DNA from: Ascoidea rubescens DSM 1968
Taxonomy: Eukaryota; Ascomycota; Saccharomycetes; Ascoideales; Ascoideaceae
NCBI RefSeq assembly: GCF_001661345.1
Contig: NW_017962915.1
Coordinates: forward strand, 995,657 to 1,059,656
Direction: 5' to 3'
Length of the DNA stretch: 64,000 nt
In this document: in pieces, positions 40,273-51,216 of the stretch
Layout of the letters: every line of letters begins with the position of its first letter
How positions within the stretch are numbered: the first letter of the stretch is position 1
Position numbers and translations under genes: made by a program
Notes under the pieces: model-generated
Database searches by the model: none
The model's input: the letters and a program-made list of their open reading frames with translations, nothing else
Told to the model about the DNA's origin: nothing

Positions 40273-42840
40273 TCAGTCATCATTAGCAGCATCAAAAAAC
40301 CTTTTCATCAAACTGCTTTTTTGAAAAATTTCATTCTCTTCGTCCTCTCTCAACATTTTATATGTCCTTTTCTTTGATATTTTGCCGGATATTACTTTTT
40401 TATCGGGCGAATCAAATATCTCAAAATTATCCGCTGTTTTTAATGGACTGAAATCTATTTCGGAATTAATAACTATATCCTTTGGTGTTTTTTCAATAAA
40501 ACCATCGATATTAGAATTTGTATATTGATTCGTCACCCTATTGTTATTAGTCGGCGTTTCTTCAACTTGACTAAATGATTTTATATTATTCATTGAGTTA
40601 AACCTGAGATTACTTTTTCTAAGATCACTTTTTGCATTGAAAAAAATTGGTCTATTATTCTGACTAAACGTTTTTTCAATTTCTTTTTCAGATACTTTCC
40701 TTGCATTCTTTTTAATATCCACAAACTCTACTGTTCTTCTTTCCAATAATTTAGCGGCAGAAAATTGTCTCGTCAAACTTGGCTTTCTGATGCTGTTATT
40801 ATTGTTGTTTTTGATATTACTACTGTTTTTGATATTACTACTGTTATTGTTCTCTAATTTTGTAGAAAATTCTCCAATTCCTGGAGCATTTGAAATGGCT
40901 GCAAATGATTTAGACTTGTGTCTTAATTTCACTCTGGCAATCTTTGGCAATGGCGGCCTTTCCAATATTTGAACCTCATTGTTATTTTCCGAAAACAGTT
41001 TTTGTTTTATCTGATTGGTTTTAATTTCGAGTTTTTTACTTTTAGTTTTGGATTCATTTTTAGAATTGCTTTTAATATCAACGTTTTGACCACCAAATAA
41101 TTTTTTTTTGATGAATTTTATTAAATTTGGACATTTTTTGCAGAAAAATGGAAACAAAATAGTTTTATAAAAATTTCTAGAATTTAAAACATTTGATGTC
41201 AATTGTTCTTTAATTGTAAGATCATTTCTCAGCATCTTTATTGGTGAATTATTTGCCAATAAAGATAAAAATTTTCCATCTAGTGCTAAATCATAGATTA
41301 TTAACCTATCTAAATATGCATTTAATAATATTTTATATGAACTAGTATCTCTTGGTTTATTTAATGTTATCATTTCTTCATTCATATTATTATATATTTG
41401 ATCTTTGAAGTTGTTATTATGATTTTCTAATAAAATTGTTGAACCAGTAAGTGTTGGAACAACTTTTATATTTTTCTTTTTCTGTTTTCTTCTTATTCTA
41501 ATTAATGGTTTCTTTATATTTTGTAGATTGGAAAATGAATTTGAGCTGTTATTTAACCGATTTAAATCTAGATTTGATGGTGATGATGATGATGATAGTG
41601 GTGAAAATGAACTATAATTTGAGTTTGCGTCTAATAAGATATTAACATCATTTACCTCCAAATATAAATACTCAATCAAAAGAATTATTTGAAGATGAGC
41701 TTCTCGAAGTTTCAAGAAAAACAAAAAAAATTGAGACAATAATAACTTTTGGTTATTTTCAGCCTCGACCAGATTTTGATTGATATTATTATCGATACTA
41801 TCAAAATCATTATCAATAATAACACTACTCTTATAAGGGTAGCTAGATAAAATTTTTGTTTTGTAATTTTTCTCCATTTCGTCGATTAGGTTTTTGGAAT
41901 TTATCAAACCATTCAAGTTTTTTGATACCAAATGCCTAATATCAAAATAATTCAAGTTTAAAATCAACAAATTCAATATAAATCTCAATGATGATTTTGA
42001 ATCAATGGTAAAGTTTAATGAAGAATATTTTTCATTACTGTCTTTAATAGTGCTTTTTTTCAAAACCAACACTTCAATTCTTGGTAGAGTAGTTTTAATA
42101 AAATATAATAAAGGAATTTTAATTGAATACAAAGATTCAAAATATCTATTGAAAAGGAAACTTTGGGGTTGATTGTTAGCTGATACTGGCGGTTTTATTG
42201 TAAAATTCGATAAAAGACTTTTCGAGATTGTTTTTCTTTTCTTCAATAATGCTGGAGAAAGAGAAGTGGAAATTGAAGAACAATTAGATAAGCTATCTAG
42301 ATTTGATTTATTATTTGAGTTCCATATTGAGCTAAAAAGTTTGAGATTTAAAATATTGCTCTTGCACCTTGTGTCATTTTCTAATATTTCACTGCAATCA
42401 TCCAAAGAGCAAAACATATTTGTTCTGTAAATAAAAGATTCCTTCAATGTCATCAAACACCAAAATTTATTGTCAGCTTTAATATTACCTATCTGCTGAA
42501 GGTTGCTAGCAGGATTCAACGAAGCTAAAAAGGATAAATCTATAATAATCCCATACTTCTTCTGCTGAAATATCTCAAATTGAATCAAGTATATTGTGTT
42601 CGCTTTGATAACAACCCCATTGTGATCCTGTAAACTAAATATAAAACAATACTGGCTATTGCTACTGCTGCTGTCGCTATTGCTGTTTCGCTTTATGGGA
42701 CTCGAAATAATAACTTCTTCTTGGAGCTGAATGTGGCAAGAAATATGGGATACAAACTGCAGAAATGACACCACCTGAAGAACAGTGACTTTGACTGTGT
42801 TGTCGCCAAACAACAAGGATAACGACCTTCTCTCACCCAT
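40273..42840 (-). CDS. SLD3: replication initiation protein Sld3
   Basis: 855 residues (668 in S. cerevisiae). The central Sld3/Treslin domain is recognised by KLREAHLQIILLIEYLYLEV (about residue 375), then KILLNAYLDRLIIYDLAL and RNFYKTILFPFFCKKCPNL, which follow the order of the Cdc45-binding region. The C-terminal third is Ser/Asn/Lys-rich with SFAAISNAPG and RQFSAAKLLERRTVEF, a likely CDK-phosphorylated Dpb11-binding region. Sld3 loads Cdc45 on the MCM helicase at origins. The N-terminal 150 residues are poorly conserved and resemble nothing else. Four in-frame CTG codons were noted (40996, 41230, 41770, 42760). Identification rests on motif order, not full alignment. Confidence 0.75.
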   Translation of the reverse strand: MGERRSLSLLFGDNTVKVTVLQVVSFLQFVSHISCHIQLQEEVIISSPIKRNSNSDSSSSNSQYCFIFSLQDHNGVVIKANTIYLIQFEIFQQKKYGIIIDLSFLASLNPASNLQQIGNIKADNKFWCLMTLKESFIYRTNMFCSLDDCSEILENDTRCKSNILNLKLFSSIWNSNNKSNLDSLSNCSSISTSLSPALLKKRKTISKSLLSNFTIKPPVSANNQPQSFLFNRYFESLYSIKIPLLYFIKTTLPRIEVLVLKKSTIKDSNEKYSSLNFTIDSKSSLRFILNLLILNLNYFDIRHLVSKNLNGLINSKNLIDEMEKNYKTKILSSYPYKSSVIIDNDFDSIDNNINQNLVEAENNQKLLLSQFFLFFLKLREAHLQIILLIEYLYLEVNDVNILLDANSNYSSFSPLSSSSSPSNLDLNRLNNSSNSFSNLQNIKKPLIRIRRKQKKKNIKVVPTLTGSTILLENHNNNFKDQIYNNMNEEMITLNKPRDTSSYKILLNAYLDRLIIYDLALDGKFLSLLANNSPIKMLRNDLTIKEQLTSNVLNSRNFYKTILFPFFCKKCPNLIKFIKKKLFGGQNVDIKSNSKNESKTKSKKLEIKTNQIKQKLFSENNNEVQILERPPLPKIARVKLRHKSKSFAAISNAPGIGEFSTKLENNNSSNIKNSSNIKNNNNNSIRKPSLTRQFSAAKLLERRTVEFVDIKKNARKVSEKEIEKTFSQNNRPIFFNAKSDLRKSNLRFNSMNNIKSFSQVEETPTNNNRVTNQYTNSNIDGFIEKTPKDIVINSEIDFSPLKTADNFEIFDSPDKKVISGKISKKRTYKMLREDEENEIFQKSSLMKRFFDAANDD

Positions 42841-43090
42841 CGTCTGCTTCTTCTACTGAATGTGCTGTCTCTGCTGAACAAAATTCCATCCCACTTCGAA
42901 AGCAGCACAAATCCCGTTATAAAGGCTGTTATATCCCGACGTCGCGGGTGTCCGATGCACTAATACCTCTCCTGTCGGGATAAGGGATTAAACCGCAGTT
43001 TTTTTGTATGGCTCTTTCTGTTGCCTTTGTTGGTGTTGGTGCAACTGCTTTTGAGTCATTTGGGCCAGATCCTGCAACTGCCGCTGAGAG
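42841..43090. promoter_or_regulatory. divergent promoter SLD3 / F-box gene with facing TATCCCGAC sites
   Basis: 250 bp. Two oppositely oriented copies of a 9-bp element, TATCCCGAC (42932-42940) and GTCGGGATA (42974-42982), flank the middle. A TTTATAAC on the minus strand at 42916-42923 lies about 78 bp upstream of SLD3. Confidence 0.5.
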
Positions 43091-44752
43091 ATGGGTTTTG
43101 TATTGCCTGGGAAGTCCATTAAAAAGAGGAAAACTGCTAGAGGTGTTTTTATCTCTTCTAGAGAGACACAGGTTGATAAGCAAGGTCAGGTCGATGTTAA
43201 TGCTGCAATTAACAAGAAGGTTGATGGTATTGACAAATCTAAAAAGAGAAAACTGGCGAAAGAAGACAGTAAAAGCAATGCTTTGACATTACTGAATCTC
43301 CCCATTGATATAATTCTTGAGATCTTCAGATGTTTGGATAGAAGGGATTATTACAATTTTCAAATGGTTGATAAGTCTTTTAATTGTATTATCAACCATC
43401 GCTTGAACAAGCAATTTTTGGTCCAAAGCATTATCAAACAGAATTTATTTGATCTAAATTCAGGAATCAAAGAACTTTCTTTTTTTTTACCTCCTATTTC
43501 CACCGATATTAATCTGATCAACCGAAGTTCTAGCAATGTACGTAATTTTAATAATAGTCCTTTCAGCAGTTTATTCACTGACCTGATGGATCATAGGATT
43601 GTCAGTAACCTTTTTGTTAATAACGCTCATGTTGGAAATATCAATAATAATAATAATAATTTTATCAGTCAGACCAACACTAACATCAATTCTACTGCTA
43701 CTAACATTGATTTTCTTAATAATCGGACTGCTTCGGTTTATAATAGTCATAATAATAGTACTCATACTACCGATAATAATAATAATAAAAATTCAATGCT
43801 TGTTGAAGATGACTTTGTTTTGGATATTGACATATTAAATTATAAATTTGTTAACTATGAATCAGTTAGAAAGTTTGGTTTCAAATTAATTTTACCAAAA
43901 GATGAAATTGAAAAAGAAAGGAGGCAAAGATTTAAATTTTATAAAATTATGAAACATATTCAATTTTATAATTATTTAGCAATTTTGATTTGGTTCAAAA
44001 GAAAAGAAAATGATGAACTCAAAAATATAACTGTTCTGAATTACGATTATCTCCAGGATATTGATCTCCAAAAGGATAATAAGAAAAATAAAATAATCTT
44101 GGGACCAGTAAATGAAAATAATAATAAAGATTTTGATAGACGTGATATATTAATTCATTTAGATAATGATAAATATCCTCTTAATTTACTTAAAACTAAA
44201 ATCGATTACTACAAAAGGATTCAAAAAAATAAAATCTATCAAAAGATTTATCAAGAGATTTATCGCAAATATAGGAATCGGAATTTCGGAGTTAAAGAAT
44301 ACATGCTAAAAATATTCATTCAATATTATATTGCTGAAAAGACATTTATAAGAAATATATTTAAAAAATATAAAGATTCAAAGAATTTTGAAAAAATGTT
44401 TTTCAATATGCAACTCGAAAACGAAAATTTTATTCAATTAAGAATATTTTTCAAAATTGCTAACAGATTCTTTTTCAATGAACTAAAAGATATCCCGTAT
44501 TTTTGTAAAACAAACAATTACTATAACTACTATATACCTATCATTAGTTTCCCAAAAAGATTCACATTTACTAACAACACCATTCATGACAAAGAATCTT
44601 TATTGGATAAACTTAAATTGATTAACTATTTTTCAAATAACTATAATCTAAGATTCACAAAAGATGATGCAAATAAAATACTTTGTTTATTCATTGACAA
44701 TTATGCAGATGATTTTGATTTATTTAAAAAAGATGAAACCTCTACTAATGAC

Positions 44753-44786
<34 letters not shown>

Positions 44787-45637
44787 GCGATAATAATGAC
44801 AGTGATAGTAATACAGAGAATGATCAAGCCAATACTCTTGATGATATTTCTCGAAATAACAATCCATTTAATAATACCAATCCCCTTAAAAAAGAAAATC
44901 GTTATGAAAAAGTTTGTTTTGATTCAATTAAATCAGTATATGACATAACTGCTGTATTGATTATCAAGGAAATTTTGTATGCTAGCCGTGATTCTGAAAG
45001 GATAAAAAATTTTAAAGATGAAAATAGGCAGATTCCAAGTAGCATTGTGGACGGCAGTAATACGGGTATTAATGAAAATAGTAATAATGGTATGGAAGGG
45101 CTTGATAGTAATCACAATAACGGTAATCGTAACAATAGTTCAGTTATTGAACAATCGACAAATTACTTTGAAAGAAGAATGCCTACATTTCCAAGATTTA
45201 ATAATAGAATACCATTAATAAGGAATCAACACATCAATAATCGATTTGAGATAGATCCATACTATAACACCGAGGATATTCTGGCAATAATCACAGATAT
45301 TACGCAGTTTTTCAATCTTATTCGTAACAATTTGTCGTTAATGGAGGATAATTTAACAAGGATTCAAAACACATTTTCTAGAAGTTCATTCAAGCCATCA
45401 TTGAAAGTCAAATCACCTAAACCATTAATTCGGTGTTTCGAGAAGAATAATTTAAAAATGGCTGAGTTAATACTTAGGTTTATGGACAGTGGAGTACACG
45501 TTAGTGAGAATGAGGAATTATGGGGATATATGTTTCAAAAACAAAATGTACGGCAATGGGAATTTTTAACAGAAAGAGGATTTGAACCTTCGATGAAGTT
45601 CATGGCATCATTTTCTGAGATCCCAGGATTAAATTGA
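43091..45637 (+). CDS. F-box protein, unidentified subfamily
   Basis: 848 residues. After a Lys/Arg-rich N terminus, an F-box lies at about residues 66-110 (LTLLNLPIDIILEIFRCLDRRDYYNFQMVDKSF). This would link the protein to Skp1 in an SCF ubiquitin ligase. The rest holds a charged helical region rich in Lys/Tyr/Phe (about 255-480), an Asn/Asp-rich linker (about 555-600) and a conserved-looking C terminus (NLKMAELILRFMDSG, QNVRQWEFLTERGFEPS) reminiscent of one or two ankyrin-like helices. No LRR or WD40 substrate-recognition module is visible. The ATG chosen is the first in frame, and a slightly later start is possible without affecting the F-box. Confidence 0.8.
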
Positions 45638-47303
45638 TAGGAAAGGTATTTAGCATATATTCAGAAAATTGATTAAATTATACAAATTATATTAAATTAT
45701 ACTAAATTATATTAAATTATATTAAATTAAGAAATAAGTATCAAGATTTTCAAATTACGATCAGGGATGACAATAAAGATAATTCTGGTTGGGATTCAGT
45801 TGGGGAACTGGTAACCAAGCTTTTTATCCAAGGACCCTGCATTTGGCTGCAGCTGGCGCAATTGCAAAATACTTTTTCAAAATTTCAGTAACACATTAAC
45901 CATATAGGTTATAATCTAGAATTAAATTAAATACTATAATGGTATAATATGGTTTTTAGTAATTTTATATTTAGAAGATTTCATTAAAAATAACCAATGG
46001 TTTATCACTATATATAATCACCGATAGCATCTCAACAACCGCATTTTAGAAAATTTTTATTAAGAAACAGCATAACACGATGATGCAAAATTTATAATTG
46101 TTTTATAAATTTTCAATCAAAACAATTTAGATTATTTGAATACATAAATACTTGGAACTGTTTGTATTTGATAGTGATAATTGAAATTTGCATATAGACT
46201 GTGTAGTTTATCCTAAAGGATGCACAAAATATGCGATTTTTATGTTCAAACTACAAAACCAGTTGTTGTGAAATAGAGCAAATAAATGAAACAATAAAGT
46301 TGAATGCTTGATATTTATTTGAAATTAATCACATTAAGACGTATTCCTATATTGAAACTGCTTGGTTTAGGGATACATTAAACTAAAAGAGAAAGCAGGT
46401 TTTAAAACGTACTCGCATTAGATCGTTGATATAACAGAATAATGGGAACTGAAAGTATCGTAGCTGAAAGCAATCTAGATACCTGGTTTTGTTATATGGT
46501 TGCATACAACCCATTTGTAAATATACAATTGAGTTTTGGTTGGTGATCTTAACTGGCTATCAACATTGCCTGAGACATCAAAGTTTTCTGCAATCTTATT
46601 AAGATACAGCGGGCTTCTGTCATTATTTGCGCAATTGAACAGAGCTCAGCCATTCAAAGCCACAAAGCTCTCTCAGATCGAGTATTCCATGGGCTTATAC
46701 CCACAAAAACGCTAGACCAATGAAAACAGCCCCCGCACACATGCCCACAGTACACACAACAACGCTTTCTGTGCCTCTTGTGATGATTTGGTACACAGAG
46801 CACAAAGCGTATCTCACGCCCACAATAGGGTCTCACAGCAGGTTTCCCAAAGCGGAAATATGCTTACCTAATGGCATCATGCAATACTGTGCACAAAAAT
46901 GCACAGTTGCATGTTTTTGACCATGTGCAATACAAATTGCCGTTTTGAGCGGCACACGAGCGGCTGCTGCATTAGACCCAGCCCACGTGTGCGCAAGCCA
47001 GCGCTGTGGAACTACTCCAGCGCGCGCTGTGATTGGCTGCACAAGCCATGTGTAGCTTTCTGCTTATATACATGGCCCTCAACATGGAAGCTGTTTCTCT
47101 CAACCACCAACGATGTAGTGATTCTGGTCTTTTGATATATATATATCTCTTTTACCAAAATTCCATTTCTTCTCACTAGTTTTGAGCAATTGATTTGATT
47201 TGATTCAGATTAGACTGTCTGGCTTGCTATTGGCTTATGCTAAACATTACTACGTTCCACCTTTAATTTCAATAGTTGTTTCTTCATAAACCCCATTCTG
47301 AAA
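45638..47303. promoter_or_regulatory. gap between F-box gene and bHLH gene; GC island near 46700-47040
   Basis: 1.67 kb with no supported gene. 45638-46560 is AT-rich, beginning with TTATATTAAATTATACT repeats (45672-45730). 46700-47040 is GC-richer with many CACA/GTGT-containing motifs and CACGTG at 46984-46989. TATATA at 47065-47070 and a pyrimidine-rich leader precede the bHLH ATG. The short overlapping ORFs at 46650-47135 on both strands have unbiased composition and are not called. Confidence 0.45.
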
Positions 47304-49559
47304 ATGGCAAAGCAACTTCCCAAACCACCCTTTTTTTCTTCCACAATCATTCAGATGAATCCATCTCTATCGATCAGTAACAATGTCTCCAATAATGAGA
47401 CCAATTTCATCTGTGAATCTTCACCTTCATCCACCACATCCACCACTACAACACCCACAAGATCTGGCTCTTCATTTAAAAGAAAATCAAATGAACTCGT
47501 CAGCCAAACAAACACCAAAAATACCATCAACAAAACTAGTAATACCAATAGCACAAATAAGAGAGCTAAAAAGGCAAAAACCCAACAAGAATTGGATGAA
47601 AAGAAAAAACAATTAAAGACTGCTCATTCTATGATTGAGAAAAAAAGGAGGAGCAAAATAAATAGAGAATTTGACTGCTTGAAACTATTAGTTCCCGCCT
47701 GTAGAATAAATTTAATAAATTCTTTGTCTTCAATTGCTTCAGCATCCAACTTCACTAATAACAATAATGGCAATAATTTTAATGGAAATGGCAGTAGTAA
47801 CAACAATAAACCTGGTCAAATAGGTGATGGAATGCATAAATTATCAATATTACAGACAACTGTTGAGTATATTAATTATCTTCATGACACCATCTTATTG
47901 ATGTATAGTGAAATTGCTATGTTTAGTAATAACTCAAATAACTTCAACTCTTTTAAAGAAAATGACATATCTTTTGCTAAACTCAAACTAAATATTGATA
48001 ATTGCAGAGATCCAACTTTAAATTTTGATTTTAATGATTTAATCAAAATGTTGAAAATTATTCAATACAATTGCCTTGATTTAGAAAACTCTTCATCAAA
48101 ATCATTAAATAATAATTTCAATAACAATGATATTCATAAATTATTATCATCTAATTTCTCATCCAAGCAAGTACATGATTTCAAATTATTTGTAGATATG
48201 GATAACATTAACAGCAATAACAACCACAATAATTACAACAATATGAATTACAACAACAATAACAATACTAATAACAGCAATAACTTTATGCAAACGAATT
48301 CTAATAACCATAACCATAACCATAACCATAATCATAATCATAATCATTGTAACAGTTATCAAAATAACGACACTATCAGCACTAACCAACTGAGAAACAT
48401 TGAACAAACAAATAAATTCAATAATTTTAGTTTTCAAAATCATCACACTTCTTCTAATAATTCAATTAAAAATATTAATCAACTGTCTAATCCATTTTCC
48501 AATAAAACAGGCACAAATGCAAATAACAACACTACAACTAATAATATTACCAGTAATATTATTAATAATAGTAATCATGTCAATGAAAAATATGAAGAAT
48601 TTTTCAACTATCATAATCTCAATAAATCAAAATACTCCAGAAAACTGAGTCTTTCAGCTGCAAAGTCCTCAAACTCAGTTAGCCTGCAACTACCAAGCCC
48701 CAAGATTACCCCAAAAATACAACCAAATAACCCTCTAAATAATTCTAATGAAACTCTTAACAGTAGCTCTTATGATTTATCAAATTTTTTAAGTAATAAT
48801 CGGTCAAGTTCAATCGAAAGTAATGGTAATCCAACTTTTAATAAAATCAACTATTATCCCTATCAGGATTCAAATAAATCCTTCATTGAATTATCCCCGT
48901 TAATCACTACTGATCCATTTTCAAGGTTAGAAATGTTGAATAGTAAACGAACAACTAATATAAGTCCGCAGTTAATACCTGATAGCAATAAAATACTTCC
49001 AAATCCAAATTATTCCAGCGAAAATATTTACCAAAGTGAATATGAACTTGGATTTAAAGGATTAACACCTTTGTTAAACTCATTGGCCAGTGGCTCTTAT
49101 CCTGAGATGTCCCCATCAACATTACCAAGAAACTCAATTGCAGAGAATAACAATACCAAAGAGACAGATTTTCAGTTGCCTCTACCAATGATAAGTATAA
49201 GTCCGAATAAAAACTCAAACCAAAACACAAATACATTTTCACTACCATTGAATGTACCATCAAAAAGCAAAAACAATAAATCATCAGTGACTAGTAATAG
49301 TAACAACGTGGAAATTAGTCCTAAAAGTGTCTCGAAAACCAGACCCAATTCAAGTCTTGATTCAACATCAGACTCTAACAACAACACAAAACTCAGTGAA
49401 AATCTCAACAATACTTTGAATCAAGCTGGCGAAGTGTTATTATCTTTGAGCAAAAATTGTTGCAGAAGAAATGACACATCAGAAAATCTGATTGAAAACA
49501 CCATCCAAACAAAGCAAAACAACAAATCCAGATCAAGCATTGTTCATTTGCTTAACTAA
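47304..49559 (+). CDS. bHLH transcription factor with long inter-helix loop
   Basis: 751 residues. The basic region and helix 1 (KKQLKTAHSMIEKKRRSKIN, then REFDCLKLLVPACR, about residues 107-140) and helix 2 (MHKLSILQTTVEYINYLHDTI, about 178-200) form a bHLH. They are separated by a roughly 40-residue Ser/Asn/Gly-rich loop, much longer than usual. The His-x-x-Glu-x-x-Arg-like pattern of E-box readers is partly present (H-SMIE-KKRR). A Ser/Thr-rich N terminus and long Asn-rich C-terminal part follow, including an (NH)n run. Candidates are the fungal Ino2/Yas2-like phospholipid and alkane regulators, but the flanks cannot decide this, so no symbol is given. Confidence 0.85.
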   Translation: MAKQLPKPPFFSSTIIQMNPSLSISNNVSNNETNFICESSPSSTTSTTTTPTRSGSSFKRKSNELVSQTNTKNTINKTSNTNSTNKRAKKAKTQQELDEKKKQLKTAHSMIEKKRRSKINREFDCLKLLVPACRINLINSLSSIASASNFTNNNNGNNFNGNGSSNNNKPGQIGDGMHKLSILQTTVEYINYLHDTILLMYSEIAMFSNNSNNFNSFKENDISFAKLKLNIDNCRDPTLNFDFNDLIKMLKIIQYNCLDLENSSSKSLNNNFNNNDIHKLLSSNFSSKQVHDFKLFVDMDNINSNNNHNNYNNMNYNNNNNTNNSNNFMQTNSNNHNHNHNHNHNHNHCNSYQNNDTISTNQLRNIEQTNKFNNFSFQNHHTSSNNSIKNINQLSNPFSNKTGTNANNNTTTNNITSNIINNSNHVNEKYEEFFNYHNLNKSKYSRKLSLSAAKSSNSVSLQLPSPKITPKIQPNNPLNNSNETLNSSSYDLSNFLSNNRSSSIESNGNPTFNKINYYPYQDSNKSFIELSPLITTDPFSRLEMLNSKRTTNISPQLIPDSNKILPNPNYSSENIYQSEYELGFKGLTPLLNSLASGSYPEMSPSTLPRNSIAENNNTKETDFQLPLPMISISPNKNSNQNTNTFSLPLNVPSKSKNNKSSVTSNSNNVEISPKSVSKTRPNSSLDSTSDSNNNTKLSENLNNTLNQAGEVLLSLSKNCCRRNDTSENLIENTIQTKQNNKSRSSIVHLLN
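48306..48348 (+). repeat. (AAYCAT)n hexanucleotide repeat encoding Asn-His
   Basis: About seven in-frame copies of AACCAT/AATCAT inside the bHLH gene. Confidence 0.9.
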
Positions 49560-49944
49560 AAATATAGTTTATAGAGCTATCCTATAATACACATTCTACT
49601 CATTCATCATCCCATGACTCGATAAAATGGGGTTTTTAGGCGAATGCCGGTCGATATTTCCGGAGACTACGCTTCGTTTGGACGGAAAAAAAATCTCCGG
49701 AAACAGATGATTAAAGATCTCATTTTATTAAAAGTTGGACACTGAAAAAAATAATTAAATTATAAATAAATTGCACGTGTAAAAACAAGAAATAAATATA
49801 GTAAAAGAGATAATAAATTAATCATCCACATTATGGTAAGAAGTCATACAAGCAAACACATTGAAGTAAAAAAAAAGATGGACAGATGAGCTTGAAAGAT
49901 TCAATTGACACACATCATCTTATAAGTTGAATAGAGATGAGTAC
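49560..49944. terminator. convergent 3' region bHLH gene / STE2 with hairpin
   Basis: 385 bp between convergent stops. It contains a perfect 10-bp inverted repeat (TTTCCGGAGA 49657-49666 and TCTCCGGAAA 49694-49703) in an otherwise AT-rich stretch. Confidence 0.55.
49657..49703. repeat. perfect 10-bp inverted repeat, 27-nt loop
   Basis: TTTCCGGAGA and its exact reverse complement TCTCCGGAAA are separated by 27 nt containing GACGGAAAAAAAA. The arms are GC-rich relative to their surroundings and could form a stem in RNA from either strand. Confidence 0.85.
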
Positions 49945-51216
49945 TCATCGATTAAAGGGATAGTTGTTACCTGTTTTATGGGTTGTCTTTGCAATAAAAT
50001 CAAAACTCCTCAGACTCAAGTTCTTGTTGCTAATATTTACCTTGTAAGAACTGGAATGAATCAGCTTTGTTCTGATTGATTGGTTTTCTATGTCATTGTT
50101 ATCAGCCATTCCGAATAGTGTAGTTGGCGTTTCAATATTAAGTGGAGAATTGTATGTTTCTATTTTTCTCAATTCGTCAAAACTTTCCATATTATTTTGA
50201 AGGTCAGAGCCCTTTTCTTTATTATGGTCGACAAAGGTCTGTGCAGTTGAATCAGTAAACACTGAAGAAGCTGAGTTATTGACATTAAAACAACCGACAG
50301 AACTTGGGTTTTCGTTTCTATTATGGATTGATGTGGCCCACATACTTGATAGGGGCAAACATATTGTGACAATTAAAATTGAAATATGGGGCAAAACAGA
50401 TAACCCGAGATTATTACTATTAGGAGTTGCTAATGCGATAATTTGAAGAATAATGGGAATAACCATTGATTGACCTAACATGATTGTTAAAATATGGAAA
50501 ATTGAAAATTGTTTCAAACCATTTTTTTTTCTTTCCATGACTTGATAAGCTAGTTTTAAAATTAAAATCAAACTCATTAAAGCAATAGAAACAGTGAATA
50601 AAGTGGTAGGCAAAGTTGTTTCCCATGACTCAGGGTTTATATGGCCTTTACCTTTAACATGGAGAGCTCGTTTAATAACGACATTTAAATAAAATGCAAC
50701 GTCTGTCAAAGCAGTTAAGATTGAAAGGGCAAAAAACCCTTTTGCAACATTTTTGTATAATTTTTTTTGATGAAGAATATTTCCATGCAAATAAATGAGA
50801 TACATTTGATATAAGAGAGTGCCTTGTATGATTGTTACTAAAATAATATTAATAGAGTTTGTTGCAATTGTCATGTTAATATCAGTAGCATTATAAATAT
50901 AAACGCCAGAGAAAATGGTTGTAATACTAGCAGAACGTCCAAGAAGATAATGGTAATAAAGACATGTATGAACGATTAAAAACAATAATGCTAGTTGGTT
51001 GAGAATAAACATTGGGGAAGCCCTTTTTTTTTTATTCATTAATAATGCTAACAAAACCATGACAATAAATGCTGCACCAAATCTTACACCAAAGATTATT
51101 GCACTGGTAGAAACTTCAACAAGATAGCTGTCGAGATCTTTAAATTGAATAAAAACTTCACCATAATCTGGAGAAGTAAAATTTAGATAAATGTCTTCTG
51201 GAGATATATTAGACAT
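49945..51216 (-). CDS. STE2: alpha-factor type pheromone receptor Ste2
   Basis: 423 residues (431 in S. cerevisiae). An N-terminal extracellular segment with NFT is followed by seven hydrophobic segments and a 130-residue Ser/Asn-rich cytoplasmic tail. Fungal class D GPCR hallmarks are present: IIFGVRFGAAFIVMVLLALL (TM1), KKRASPMFILNQLALL (TM2), the LKLAYQVMERKKNGLKQFSIFHI stretch of loop 3/TM6, and TICLPLSSMWATS (TM7, with the LPLSSMWA signature). It couples to the Gpa1 heterotrimer in mating. The tail's Lys/Ser content suits endocytic down-regulation. One in-frame CTG (50062) was seen, in the tail. Confidence 0.95.
   Translation of the reverse strand: MSNISPEDIYLNFTSPDYGEVFIQFKDLDSYLVEVSTSAIIFGVRFGAAFIVMVLLALLMNKKKRASPMFILNQLALLFLIVHTCLYYHYLLGRSASITTIFSGVYIYNATDINMTIATNSINIILVTIIQGTLLYQMYLIYLHGNILHQKKLYKNVAKGFFALSILTALTDVAFYLNVVIKRALHVKGKGHINPESWETTLPTTLFTVSIALMSLILILKLAYQVMERKKNGLKQFSIFHILTIMLGQSMVIPIILQIIALATPNSNNLGLSVLPHISILIVTICLPLSSMWATSIHNRNENPSSVGCFNVNNSASSVFTDSTAQTFVDHNKEKGSDLQNNMESFDELRKIETYNSPLNIETPTTLFGMADNNDIENQSIRTKLIHSSSYKVNISNKNLSLRSFDFIAKTTHKTGNNYPFNR

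Noticed and set aside
45638-46560. AT-rich gap as a second centromere or repeat element
   Set aside because: No inverted or long direct repeats found on reading. Only short TTAAATTATA-type simple sequence.
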